In this document: positions 50,349-58,711 of the stretch, piece after piece
How the letters are laid out: the number at the start of each line of letters is the position of its first letter
How positions within the stretch are numbered: position 1 is the first letter of the stretch
Notes under the pieces: generated by a model
Database searches by the model: none
Told to the model about the DNA's origin: nothing
Seen by the model: only the letters and a program-made list of their open reading frames with translations
NCBI RefSeq assembly: GCF_001428565.1
Contig: NZ_LMIA01000010.1
Location: forward strand, 494,306-558,305
Length of the DNA: 64,000 bases
Source: Nocardioides sp. Root190
Lineage (GTDB): Bacteria; Actinomycetota; Actinomycetes; Propionibacteriales; Nocardioidaceae
Direction of reading: 5' to 3'
Program-made: the position numbers and the translations under genes

Positions 50349-51803
50349 TCAGTCCAGCGGCGTGATCACCCAGTCGATGTCGCGGGCGGGGTAGCCGTCG
50401 GGGTCCTCCCAGGTACCCGTGATCTCGCGCCGCGTGCGGTCCCAGGCGATGGCGTCGGGACCGCCGCCGGTCGCACCCCAGGCCTCGTACGACGTCCGGG
50501 TGCTGCTCGGCGCACCGCCCTCGCAGCTGAGCAGGCGCTCGCCGTACCCACCGGCGACGACGTCGAGCCAGTACAGGTCCTCACCGGGGACCAGGCCGAG
50601 ATCACCGGAGAAGTCGCGGCTGCCCAGCCCACCGTCGTGCGACCACACACAACGGTGGTCCTGCCCGCGGACCGAGAAGGATCCGCTCACCGACTCCTGC
50701 TTCCACGTCGTCGTGGTCGAGGGGTCGCCGTGGCGCACGAGCACCATGCTCAGCTCCCAGGTCCGTGTCTCGATGTCGGTGGTCTCGCGGCCGGTGACCT
50801 TCGCGAGCCACCGCTGCGGGAACTCGTCGCCCTTGCACGACTCGGTCACCTCGGCGGTGCAGATGTCGGGGTCCGTCGGCGAGTTGGCCGGGCCGCCGGG
50901 CGCGCCACCGTGGCAGCGGTCGTTCCCGGGTCCGCCGTCACAGGTGTCGACGCCGAAGCCGGCGTTGAGGTCGACGTCGTCACCCCCTCCCGCGGAGATC
51001 CGGTCGTTGCCGTCGCCACCGGTGATCGTGTCGGCGAAGGCACCACCGAAGATCCGGTCGTCGCCGGTGCCGCCCTCGAGGAGCGTCCCCTCCCAGGCCG
51101 TCTTGAGCAGGTCGGCGTCGGCACCGCCGTACAGCGCCTGGCCGTCATCGCCCGCGGCGAGGGTGTCGTTGCCGGCGTCGCCGTAGGCGAAACCGCCCAC
51201 ACCGGTGGCCGGCGAGATGACGTCGTTGCCGCTGCCGCCGCGCAGGGTGTCGGTGCCGGAGCCGCCGTTGATCGAGTCGGCCCCGGGCCCGCCGGTGACG
51301 AGGCGATCGTTGCCGCCGGCTGCGGAGATCCGGTCGTTGCCGGAACCGCCATCGATCACGTCGGCGTGGCTGCCGCCCACGACCACGTCGTTGCCCGCCC
51401 CGCCCTCGAGCAGGGTCCCGCGCCGCGAGGTCCGCAGGGTGTCGTCGTGGTTGCCGCCGTAGACCCCGACCCCGTCGGCCTGGGCGATGACCAGGTCGCG
51501 CCCGTCCTCGCCGTACAGCAGTCCACCGGTGCCCGAACCCGAACGGATGGTGTCGTTGCCGGTGCCCCCGCAGACGAAGTCCTGTCCGCCCCGCGCGTCG
51601 ATGACGTCATTGCCGCCGCGCGCCACGATCACGTCACGGCCGCTGGTCCCGGTGATCTTCTGGGAGGCATTGGTGCCGACGATGGTCGCCTTGAACCCAG
51701 CACATCGGGCAGTGGCCGCCTCCGCGCTGGTTGCGAAGCCGATGCTCGCGGGCACGACGAGGGCCGCAGTCAGGATGGGGAGGAACGTAAGTCTCCAGGT
51801 CAT
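50349..51803 (-). CDS. secreted RTX-type calcium-binding repeat protein
   Basis: A 484-residue exported protein with signal sequence (LTFLPILTAALVVPASIGFATSAEA). Residues about 45-290 are hemolysin-type calcium-binding nonapeptides of the GGxGNDxU form (GGTGNDTIRSG, GGSGNDRISAAGGNDRL, GGAGNDVVVGG), which fold as a calcium-bound beta-roll. The C-terminal 170 residues (DICTAEVTESCKGDEFPQRW onward) form a separate domain I do not recognise, with paired cysteines. Role unknown; possibly a surface or matrix protein. Confidence 0.85.
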   Translation of the reverse strand: MTWRLTFLPILTAALVVPASIGFATSAEAATARCAGFKATIVGTNASQKITGTSGRDVIVARGGNDVIDARGGQDFVCGGTGNDTIRSGSGTGGLLYGEDGRDLVIAQADGVGVYGGNHDDTLRTSRRGTLLEGGAGNDVVVGGSHADVIDGGSGNDRISAAGGNDRLVTGGPGADSINGGSGTDTLRGGSGNDVISPATGVGGFAYGDAGNDTLAAGDDGQALYGGADADLLKTAWEGTLLEGGTGDDRIFGGAFADTITGGDGNDRISAGGGDDVDLNAGFGVDTCDGGPGNDRCHGGAPGGPANSPTDPDICTAEVTESCKGDEFPQRWLAKVTGRETTDIETRTWELSMVLVRHGDPSTTTTWKQESVSGSFSVRGQDHRCVWSHDGGLGSRDFSGDLGLVPGEDLYWLDVVAGGYGERLLSCEGGAPSSTRTSYEAWGATGGGPDAIAWDRTRREITGTWEDPDGYPARDIDWVITPLD

Positions 51804-51860
51804 GGCCCGAGACTGGGCGACCTCGCTTGCGGTCGGCTTGCGACCGGCTTGCGGGAGCGG

Positions 51861-52937
51861 TCAGGGCTTGTCGAAGTTGCCCGTCACGCAGTCCTCGACC
51901 GCGATTCCCTCGCACTCACTGGGCATCAGGTAGCTCGGCAGGTCGGCGTAGCTGTCGCCGATCGTGCCGAGCCAGTTGAACGGCAGGTGGTAGACGAACA
52001 CGAGCGTCACCACGCAGAAGCCGTAGACCGCGAAGTGGCCCACGACGCCCTGCAGGGAGGCGCGCCAGCGTTCGACACCGATCTCGATCGGCGACTGGCC
52101 GGGCGGCCGCTCCATCGCCTCCATCCGGGCCCAGGTGAACACCATGCCGACGAAGGCGACGAGCACCGACTCGTAGACGGGGAACTGGTGGACCTCGCCG
52201 GCCCACAGGGTCAACGGCTCGTACGTCTTGGCGTAGGCGTACCCGTGGGTCAACCGGATCGCGAGGTTCTCGATGATGAAGTCGAACCAGAACTCGAAGA
52301 CGAAGATCGCGACGAAGATCTGGAACTTCGACAGCTTCGGCCACCTGCGGCGCAGCTTGACCGCGTGGTGCGCGGCGAGGATGGCGACACCGGCGCAGAA
52401 GTAGATGTACATCGGCGGTCCCCAGATGAGCGACTCGCCGTACTGGCTGGGCGCATCGGGGTTGTGGAAGGGCAGGTACTTCACCCAGACGCCGAGGTTG
52501 ACGTTGTGGCTGTTCCACGCGAACAGGTAGTTGTGCACGTTGAGGAAGGCGTCCGCGGTGAAGCCGACCAGGCCGCCGATGACGAACTTGCCGTCGAGGC
52601 TGATCCTCCCGGTCTCGCGCCACGGCTTGATGCAGCTCCACCAGAAGAAGCCGAACATGACCGCGAGGCTGACCAGCTCGAACACCCGCAGCGCGGCGAC
52701 CCGCCAGGACGCCATCTCGTCCGGTCCGATCCGCTCGACCGGACCGAACTGGGTGCCGTCGGTGACCCACCGGAGCACGACGTAGACCGAGAGCGCCGCC
52801 CACAGGGCGCCGATCAGCGCCAGGAAGCTCGCCGGGCCCTGTCGTCCCATCGGCGGCAGGTCGCCGTTCCCGGCAACGCCGTACGCCGGCAGGTCGGGGG
52901 ACTTCGGGGGCTGCGGGGTTTGCGCAGGTGCGGACAT
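51861..52937 (-). CDS. AveC-like integral membrane protein
   Basis: A 358-residue protein with about seven hydrophobic helices (for example FLALIGALWAALSVYVVLRW, LVSLAVMFGFFWW, IYFCAGVAILAAH, FQIFVAIFVFEFWFDFIIENL) and conserved polar motifs FNVHNYLFAWNSHNVNLG-like (read as LNVHNYLFAWNSHNVNLG here) and WGPPMYIYF. It resembles the spirocyclase AveC family known from avermectin biosynthesis; homologues outside that pathway have no established reaction. Divergent from a TetR gene with a palindromic operator between. Confidence 0.7.
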   Translation of the reverse strand: MSAPAQTPQPPKSPDLPAYGVAGNGDLPPMGRQGPASFLALIGALWAALSVYVVLRWVTDGTQFGPVERIGPDEMASWRVAALRVFELVSLAVMFGFFWWSCIKPWRETGRISLDGKFVIGGLVGFTADAFLNVHNYLFAWNSHNVNLGVWVKYLPFHNPDAPSQYGESLIWGPPMYIYFCAGVAILAAHHAVKLRRRWPKLSKFQIFVAIFVFEFWFDFIIENLAIRLTHGYAYAKTYEPLTLWAGEVHQFPVYESVLVAFVGMVFTWARMEAMERPPGQSPIEIGVERWRASLQGVVGHFAVYGFCVVTLVFVYHLPFNWLGTIGDSYADLPSYLMPSECEGIAVEDCVTGNFDKP

Positions 52938-52983
52938 GGTGGTCGAACTCCTCGATGGCGACGGTTGTCAATATGAGGAGTTT

Positions 52984-53009
52984 GTTGTCAAACAGATCTA
53001 TTTGTCAAC
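52984..53009. promoter_or_regulatory. TetR operator between aveC-like and TetR genes
   Basis: A 26-bp palindrome centred on AGATCT with arms GTTGTCAAACAGA / TCTATTTGTCAAC (two mismatched pairs). A third TTGTCAA half-site lies near 52966. It probably controls both divergent genes. Confidence 0.65.
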
Positions 53010-53021
53010 CACGTCCGTTGC

Positions 53022-53027
53022 TATGCT
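53022..53027 (+). promoter_or_regulatory. -10 box of the second TetR gene
   Basis: TATGCT, seven bases before GTG 53035, implying a leaderless start there. If so, the ATG inside the box (53023) is not used. Confidence 0.4.
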
Positions 53028-53034
53028 CCGGGGC

Positions 53035-53619
53035 GTGCCCGAACTCTCCGCGCCCTCCGGCGTCACCGGGACCCGCTCGGGCACACGCGACCGGATCCAG
53101 TCCGTCGCTCGTGAGCTCTACCGCGACCTGGGCGTCCGATCGGTCACCATGAGCCAGATCGCCGAGGCCGCCGGCCTGTCGCGCCAGATGGTCTACAAGG
53201 TCTTCTTCGACCGCAAGGAGCTCGTGCGCGAGGTCGCCATCGAGCGGATCCTCGAGATCGCCGACCTCGCCTCGGGCGAGGCGAGCGGCGACTTCGCGAC
53301 CGCCTTCGTCGAGGTCTCGGTGCGCACCATCGAGCTGCTCCGGGGCGACGCCGAGCTCGGCGACCTGTTCGGCGAGGGCAGCCCGGTGTCGGCGTACGAG
53401 ACGCTCTGGTCCCCCGAGCTCGTCACCCGCGCCCGCCAGCACTGGGCCCCGTGGCTGGCGATCGGTCGGGCCGAGAGGCGCGTGCGTCCCGAGCTCACCG
53501 ACGACGAGATCACCGACTGGCTCCAGACCGTCTACGCCTCGATCGTCGTCCGTCCCCACATCGACCTGGACCGGGAACGCGCCATGATCGAACGCTTCGT
53601 CACCACCTCGCTCCGCTGA
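53035..53619 (+). CDS. TetR/AcrR-family regulator
   Basis: A 194-residue repressor with helix-turn-helix SVTMSQIAEAAGLSRQMVYKVFFDRKEL (residues about 36-63) and a helical ligand domain. The start is GTG 53035, favoured by the TATGCT box placed for a leaderless mRNA; ATG 53023, four codons earlier, is the alternative. Likely autoregulated and controlling the divergent aveC-like gene through the palindrome at 52984. Confidence 0.85.
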   Translation: MPELSAPSGVTGTRSGTRDRIQSVARELYRDLGVRSVTMSQIAEAAGLSRQMVYKVFFDRKELVREVAIERILEIADLASGEASGDFATAFVEVSVRTIELLRGDAELGDLFGEGSPVSAYETLWSPELVTRARQHWAPWLAIGRAERRVRPELTDDEITDWLQTVYASIVVRPHIDLDRERAMIERFVTTSLR

Positions 53620-53623
53620 GCGC

Positions 53624-53764
53624 GCCGAAGTGCGCGGTCTTCTCCCGCGAAGTGCGTGGTTTTCTCCTTCGAGGTGCGTGGACTTCTCTCCCGAGGTCGG
53701 CGAAGAGGGCGTACCTCGGTGGAGAAAACCACGCACTTCGCGGAAGAAAAGGTCGCACTTCGCG
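53624..53764. repeat. inverted array of 22-bp repeats
   Basis: Forward 22-mers at 53624, 53646 and 53668 with consensus CGAAGTGCGNGGTTTTCTCC, then reverse-oriented copies at about 53699, 53721 and 53743. The copy at 53646-53667 and its partner at 53721-53742 are perfect reverse complements. Located between convergent genes, so the array can form a long hairpin. 53765-53867 shows nothing further. Confidence 0.9.
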
Positions 53765-53867
53765 AGTCAGGCGGATCGGAGCCGGGGCGCGCTGGCCCGG
53801 GACGGACGGATGCCGACGGCGACGCTGACCGACAGCGAGCCGGGTACGACCGGGTGAAGGCCTTCCG

Positions 53868-54626
53868 TCAGGGCGTCATGGAGGGCGCGGCGTCCTGCAT
53901 CCAGTGACGCCGCGCGCGGGCACAGATCAGCTCGACCAGCAGCGGGTGCGGACCGATCACGTCGGCCACGACACTCGCGCCGGCCGCCAGGGAGGCGTGC
54001 CGGGCCTTGCGATGGAAGTACCCGGTCGCGAGGAGGTACGGCGACACGGCGTCCCCACGGCGTACGACGTGCTCGGGACGGGTCCCCAGCGCGGACAGGG
54101 TCGCGAGCCGGACGTCCGCTCCCCACGCCTCGGCGAGGTGGGCGGCGGCCGCCTCGAGGTCGGCGGTGGCGAGCGGGTCGGACGAACCGGCCGCGACCAG
54201 CACGACCGGCTGGCCGGGGGTGGCTCCTGCGGCGCGGAGCCGGTCGACCTGCGCCGCGGCGAGGAGCGGGTCCGGTCCCAGGCTGGAGCCGAGCCGGACC
54301 AGCTCGGGTCGGGCCGCCGCGGAGACGGCTTCGGGCAGGTCCTGACGGAGGTGGAAGCCGGTCGAGAGCAGCAGCGGGACGGCGACCGCGGGGTCCTCGT
54401 TGGTGGCGACCACGTCGGCGAAGAGCGGCGCGCAGAGCTCGACGTACGACGTCGTCGCGGTCCAGCCCAGCTGCGCACCGGCTGCCGCGGTGAGCTCAGC
54501 CGCGACCAGGTTGCCGGCCGCCGTACGCGTGCCGTGGGCGACGGTGACCAGGCGCGGGACTTCCTCGCACCTCGAGGGAGAAACCCCCGCACTTGGCGGG
54601 AGAAAACCTGGCACTTCGCGGGTCAC
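53868..54626 (-). CDS. sirohydrochlorin chelatase-like protein (CbiX/SirB family)
   Basis: A 252-residue CbiX-type chelatase: the typical start VTVAHGTRTAAGNLVAAEL lies at residues about 27-45, with active-site His in AHGTR, and a second half-domain with VLVAAGSSDPLATADL and SPYLLATGYFHRKARH. It should insert Fe2+ into sirohydrochlorin to make sirohaem for NirB. The only usable start is GTG 54626, overlapping the HemD-like stop (GTGA), so the first about 25 residues are encoded by three 22-bp repeat units and look like an acquired extension. Confidence 0.82.
   Translation of the reverse strand: MTREVPGFLPPSAGVSPSRCEEVPRLVTVAHGTRTAAGNLVAAELTAAAGAQLGWTATTSYVELCAPLFADVVATNEDPAVAVPLLLSTGFHLRQDLPEAVSAAARPELVRLGSSLGPDPLLAAAQVDRLRAAGATPGQPVVLVAAGSSDPLATADLEAAAAHLAEAWGADVRLATLSALGTRPEHVVRRGDAVSPYLLATGYFHRKARHASLAAGASVVADVIGPHPLLVELICARARRHWMQDAAPSMTP
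54555..54620. repeat. three 22-bp repeat units inside the chelatase 5' end
   Basis: Reverse-oriented units at 54555-54576, 54577-54598 and 54599-54620 of the same family as 53624-53764 (GGAGAAAACCTGGCACTTCGCG for the last, here split as GGAGAAAACC and TGGCACTTCGCG). In frame with the chelatase on the minus strand. Confidence 0.88.
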
Positions 54627-55747
54627 GTGGCCACCGCCAGGCGGTACCCGCGCTTCACGACGGTCTGGATGCAGCGGGTGCCGAGGGCAGCCCGGAGACG
54701 GGCGACGGCCATCTCGACGGCGTGCTCGGAGCCGGCGGTGCCGGAGGGGAGCGCGCCGAGGAGGTCACGACGGGACACGACGGTGCCGGGGTTGACCAGC
54801 AGGGCCTGCAGGACGGCGTAGGGCGCGGGCGAGAGCTTGATCTCGGCCCCGTCGAGGAGGACGTCGTCGCCGTGCAGCAGGAGCACGTGCCCGGCGACCT
54901 CGAGGGTGGTGCCGGTCGCGCGGGAGGGCAGCTCGATCTCGAGCTGCTTGACCATCGCCGCGAGCCGGGAGCGCTCGGGGTAGATCGAGGGCACGCCCCA
55001 CATCTCGAAGGCGGCGGCAGTGACGGGGCCGACGCAGGAGGCGATCACGTCGGCCTGGAAGGCGGTGACGAGCTCGTCACGGTGGCCGGTGGAGGTGGCG
55101 GCCTGCATCATCGCGGCGATCGCGGGAGCGGCTGTGAAGGTGACCGCGTGCACGCGGCGCTCGGCGATCTGCTCGATCAGGCCGAACATCGGCTCCGGGT
55201 CCTCGGCGCCCTCGACGCGGTAGACCGCGACGGTGGTGACCTCGGCGCCCAGCCGGCGCAGGGCATGGGCCGCCATCGACAACGACTGGCCGTGCTCCTG
55301 GACGACGATCCGCACACCGTGGAGGTCACGGCCGCGCAGGTGGACGAGCACGTCCTCGAAGGCCTCCGACTCGGGCGACCACAGCTCGCGCAGGCCGAAC
55401 CGGCGCAGGGCGCCGACACTCTTGGGGCCGCGGGCCAGGATCTCGGCGTTGCCGAGGTGGGCGATCAGGTCGGTGAGCAGGCCCCAGCGCTCGGCGGCGG
55501 TGAACCACGACTTCAGGCCGATGCCCGTCGTCGCCACGAAGATGTCGACCGGCTGGGACAGGACGTCCTTGGTCGCATCGAGCAGGCCGACCTCGTCGAT
55601 CCGATTGGGATCGACCGACAGCGCCGGGGCGTGCACCACCTCGGCGCCGCGGCGCTCGAGCAGCGCGATCTGTTCCTCCGCACGGCGGGCAGCGGTCACA
55701 CCGATCCGGAATCCGGAGAGAGGTTGCTCGCTGGTCGCCACCGTCAC
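54623..55747 (-). CDS. uroporphyrinogen-III synthase fused to a winged-helix domain
   Basis: A 374-residue protein. Residues about 10-265 are a HemD-type uroporphyrinogen-III synthase domain (FRIGVTAARRAEEQIALLERRGAEV; AVTFTAAPAIAAMM; ASCVGPVTAAAFEMWG). Residues about 280-372 are an OmpR-type winged helix (LSPAPYAVLQALLVNPGTVVSRRDLL ... VKRGYRLAV). The same fusion occurs in actinobacteria (Rv0260c type) near nitrite reductase genes. It may supply sirohaem precursor, act as regulator, or both; the sequence does not decide. GTGA overlaps with nirD and the chelatase. Confidence 0.85.
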   Translation of the reverse strand: MTVATSEQPLSGFRIGVTAARRAEEQIALLERRGAEVVHAPALSVDPNRIDEVGLLDATKDVLSQPVDIFVATTGIGLKSWFTAAERWGLLTDLIAHLGNAEILARGPKSVGALRRFGLRELWSPESEAFEDVLVHLRGRDLHGVRIVVQEHGQSLSMAAHALRRLGAEVTTVAVYRVEGAEDPEPMFGLIEQIAERRVHAVTFTAAPAIAAMMQAATSTGHRDELVTAFQADVIASCVGPVTAAAFEMWGVPSIYPERSRLAAMVKQLEIELPSRATGTTLEVAGHVLLLHGDDVLLDGAEIKLSPAPYAVLQALLVNPGTVVSRRDLLGALPSGTAGSEHAVEMAVARLRAALGTRCIQTVVKRGYRLAVAT

Positions 55748-56121
55748 AGTGTCTCGCGCCGAGCGCCCACGACCACAACCCCGTCGAGAACCCGGACGTC
55801 ATAGGTGGGTACGGCGACCGCGGGATCGTCGAGGCAGATGCCCGTGCGCAGGTCGAACGGCTGCTTCAGCAGGGGACTCGCGACGAAGGGGACCTGCTCC
55901 TCGCCGGCCTCCGTGACGCGGGTCCTCGTCCCGATGATGCCGCGCGAGAGCACCGACGCCTTGCCGAACGGGTCGAAGTTCGACAGCGCGAACACCTGGT
56001 CGTCGTACGTCCGGAAGACGGCGACGGCCTGCCCCTCCACCAGCGCCGTGACGCCGGACTCGGGTCGGATCTGCTCCAGGCGGCAGACCGCGGTCTCCAC
56101 CATGGGGGTCGTCTCGCTCAT
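55744..56121 (-). CDS. nirD: nitrite reductase small subunit
   Basis: A 125-residue Rieske-fold subunit of NADH nitrite reductase. The region NFDPFGKASVLSRGIIG occupies the place of a Rieske cluster, but the Cys/His ligands are absent, as is normal for NirD. ATG 56121 overlaps the nirB stop (ATGA). Confidence 0.9.
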   Translation of the reverse strand: MSETTPMVETAVCRLEQIRPESGVTALVEGQAVAVFRTYDDQVFALSNFDPFGKASVLSRGIIGTRTRVTEAGEEQVPFVASPLLKQPFDLRTGICLDDPAVAVPTYDVRVLDGVVVVGARRETL

Positions 56122-58709
56122 CGGGGGCCTCCCACGGGGATCGTCGCGCCCAGGGACACCGGACCGTCGTTGTTGGCGGCCTGGATCTGGCCGCGCTCCT
56201 CGGTGAAGGTGATGTTCGGGTCCGGGGTGCCGGGTGCGTTCACGAAGGACACGAAGCGGGCGAGCTTCTCCGGGTCCTCGATGGTGGCCTTCCACTCGTC
56301 GAAGTAGGAGTCGACGTGGGTGTCCATGGCCGCCTCCAGCTCGGCACCGAGCCCGAGGACGTCGTCGACGACGACCTCGCGGATCCGGTCCAGGCCACCG
56401 ATGGCGTCCATCCAGTACGACGTGCGCTGCAGCCGGTCGGCCGTGCGGATGTAGTACATGAGGAACCGGTCGAGGTAGCTGATCAGCGTCGCGTGGTCCA
56501 GGTCGCCCGCGAGGAGCTGCGCGTGGGAGGGGATCGCCCCGCCGTTGCCGCAGACGTAGAGGTTCCAGCCCTTCTCGGTCGCGATGATGCCGAAGTCCTT
56601 GCTGCGCGCCTCGGCACACTCGCGGGCGCAACCGGAGACGCCGCCCTTGAGCTTGTGGGGCGAACGCAGGCCGCGGTAGCGGAGCTCGAGCTCGATGGCC
56701 ATGCCGACGGAGTCCTGAACGCCGTACCTGCACCAGGTCGAGCCGACGCAGGACTTCACCGTGCGCAGGGACTTGCCGTAGGCGTGGCCGGACTCCATGC
56801 CGGCGTCGACGAGCTTCTTCCAGATGGTCGGGAGGTCCTCCATCCGGGCGCCGAAGAGGTCGATCCGCTGGCCGCCCGTGATCTTGGTGTAGAGGCCGAA
56901 CTCCTTGGCGACCTGGCCGATCACGATCAGCTTGTCCGGCGTGATCTCGCCGCCGGGGATCCGCGGGACGACCGAGTAGGTGCCGTTCTTCTGCAGGTTC
57001 GCGAGGTAGGCGTCGTTGGTGTCCTGCAGCGTCGCGTTGGAGCCGTCGAGCACGTGGTGGTTGAGCAGGCTGGCCAGGACGGAGGCGACCGCGGGCTTGC
57101 AGATGTCGCAGCCGCGACCCCTGCCGTGGCCCTCGATGATGTCGTCGAAGCGGTTGTAGCCGTGGATGGCAACGACCTCGAAGAGCTCCTGGCGGGTGAG
57201 CGGGAAGTGCTCGCACAGGGACTTGTCGACGACCTTGCCGGTCGCAGCGAAGTGGTCCTCGACGATCTTCTTCACCACGACCTTGCAGGACCCGCAGGTC
57301 GAGCCCGCCTTGGTGCACTTGGTGACGCAGCCGGCGTCGCCGCAGGGGCCACCGTCGTTGAGCGTCGACTCGTCGGAGACCGCGGCGACGATGTCGGCCT
57401 TGGTGACGTTGTTGCACGAGCAGATCTGCGCCGTGTCGGGCAGACCTCCCCCGGAAAGAGCAGAGTCCACACCGCCGCGACCGGCGGGCAGGATCAGCTC
57501 CTCCGGGTTGGCCGGGAGCTCCATCCCCGAGCCGACCATGGGCCGCAGGACGCCGTACGCCGACGCGTCACCGACCAGGATCCCGCCCAGCAGCTCGTAG
57601 CCACCGGAGGCGTTCTCGGCGACGACCAGCTTCTTGTAGATCCCCGCCACGGCGTCGGCGAAGACCAGCTCGAGGGCGTCCTCGGTCGTCGCGAAGGCGT
57701 CACCGAAGGAGGCGACGTCGACGCCGAGCAGCTTGAGCTTGGTCGACATGTCCGCACCGAGGAACTGGCCCTCGCCGCCGAGCAGCTGGTCGACCACGAC
57801 CTCGGCCATCGCGTAGCCCGGCGCGACCAGGCCGTACATCCGCCCGCCCGGAGCGGCACACTCGCCGATCGCCCAGACGTGCTCGTCGGAGGTGCGGCAG
57901 TCCTCGTCGACGAGGACGCCGCCCCGCTCGGCGATGCCGAGACCGGCCTCACGGGCGATCAGGTCGCGCGGCCGGATGCCGGCGGAGAAGATCACGATGT
58001 CGATGGGGATCGTCTCCTCGTCCTTGAACTTGATGCCGGACACGAGACCGTCGTCGTCACCGTCGATCAGCTCGGTCATCACGCCGGTGTGGATGGTGAG
58101 GCCGAGGTCCTCGACGTGGCGCTTGAGGGTCGCGCCGCCGACCTCGTCGATCTGGACGGCCATCAGGCGCGGCGCCATCTCGACCACGTGCGTCGTCACG
58201 CCGAGCTGGTGCAGTGCGTTCGCGGCCTCGAGACCGAGCAGCCCGCCACCGATCACGGCACCGGCGCGCGCACCCGCACTGGCCTCACGGATGGCCTCGA
58301 GGTCCTCGATGGTGCGGTAGACGAAGACGTTGCCGAGGTCCTTGCCCGGCACCGGCGGCACGAACGGCGCGGCGCCGGTCGCCAGGACCAGCTCGTCGTA
58401 GCGGAGCGTGTCGCCGTCGGCGAGGGTCACCGTCTGTGCGGTGGCGTCCATCGCGGCGACCGCGGCGTTGAGCCGCAGGGTGACGCGCGGGTCGTCGTAC
58501 TCACCCGTGGGGAGGTAGGAAAGTGCCTCCGCGCCGACCTCGAAGAAGGAGGTCAGGGCGACCCGGTCGTACGCCGCGCGCGGCTCCTCGCCGAGGACCG
58601 TGATGTCGTAGGTCTCGGTGAGTCCCCGCTCGATCGCGGCCTGCACGAACCGGTGTCCGACCATGCCGTGGCCGACGACGACCAGTTGCTTCCTCAGGTG
58701 CGGTGCCAT
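56118..58709 (-). CDS. nirB: assimilatory NAD(P)H nitrite reductase large subunit
   Basis: An 863-residue sirohaem enzyme reducing nitrite to ammonium. N-terminal FAD/NADH module (VVVGHGMVGHRFV; GAVIGGGLLGLEAANAL; YDRVALTSFFE), a BFD-like [2Fe-2S] site (CSCNNVTKADI ... CGSCK, residues about 430-480), ferredoxin-like half-domains, and the sirohaem/[4Fe-4S] ligands CVGSTWC and CARECAEA (about 655-705). Length is normal. Two bases after the upstream stop. Cytoplasmic; works with NirD, with sirohaem made by the downstream genes. Confidence 0.95.
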   Translation of the reverse strand: MAPHLRKQLVVVGHGMVGHRFVQAAIERGLTETYDITVLGEEPRAAYDRVALTSFFEVGAEALSYLPTGEYDDPRVTLRLNAAVAAMDATAQTVTLADGDTLRYDELVLATGAAPFVPPVPGKDLGNVFVYRTIEDLEAIREASAGARAGAVIGGGLLGLEAANALHQLGVTTHVVEMAPRLMAVQIDEVGGATLKRHVEDLGLTIHTGVMTELIDGDDDGLVSGIKFKDEETIPIDIVIFSAGIRPRDLIAREAGLGIAERGGVLVDEDCRTSDEHVWAIGECAAPGGRMYGLVAPGYAMAEVVVDQLLGGEGQFLGADMSTKLKLLGVDVASFGDAFATTEDALELVFADAVAGIYKKLVVAENASGGYELLGGILVGDASAYGVLRPMVGSGMELPANPEELILPAGRGGVDSALSGGGLPDTAQICSCNNVTKADIVAAVSDESTLNDGGPCGDAGCVTKCTKAGSTCGSCKVVVKKIVEDHFAATGKVVDKSLCEHFPLTRQELFEVVAIHGYNRFDDIIEGHGRGRGCDICKPAVASVLASLLNHHVLDGSNATLQDTNDAYLANLQKNGTYSVVPRIPGGEITPDKLIVIGQVAKEFGLYTKITGGQRIDLFGARMEDLPTIWKKLVDAGMESGHAYGKSLRTVKSCVGSTWCRYGVQDSVGMAIELELRYRGLRSPHKLKGGVSGCARECAEARSKDFGIIATEKGWNLYVCGNGGAIPSHAQLLAGDLDHATLISYLDRFLMYYIRTADRLQRTSYWMDAIGGLDRIREVVVDDVLGLGAELEAAMDTHVDSYFDEWKATIEDPEKLARFVSFVNAPGTPDPNITFTEERGQIQAANNDGPVSLGATIPVGGPR

Positions 58710-58711
58710 GT

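Noticed and set aside
53624..54620. Possible CRISPR array
   Set aside because: The 22-bp units abut directly without unique spacers, occur in both orientations and are imperfect; no cas genes.
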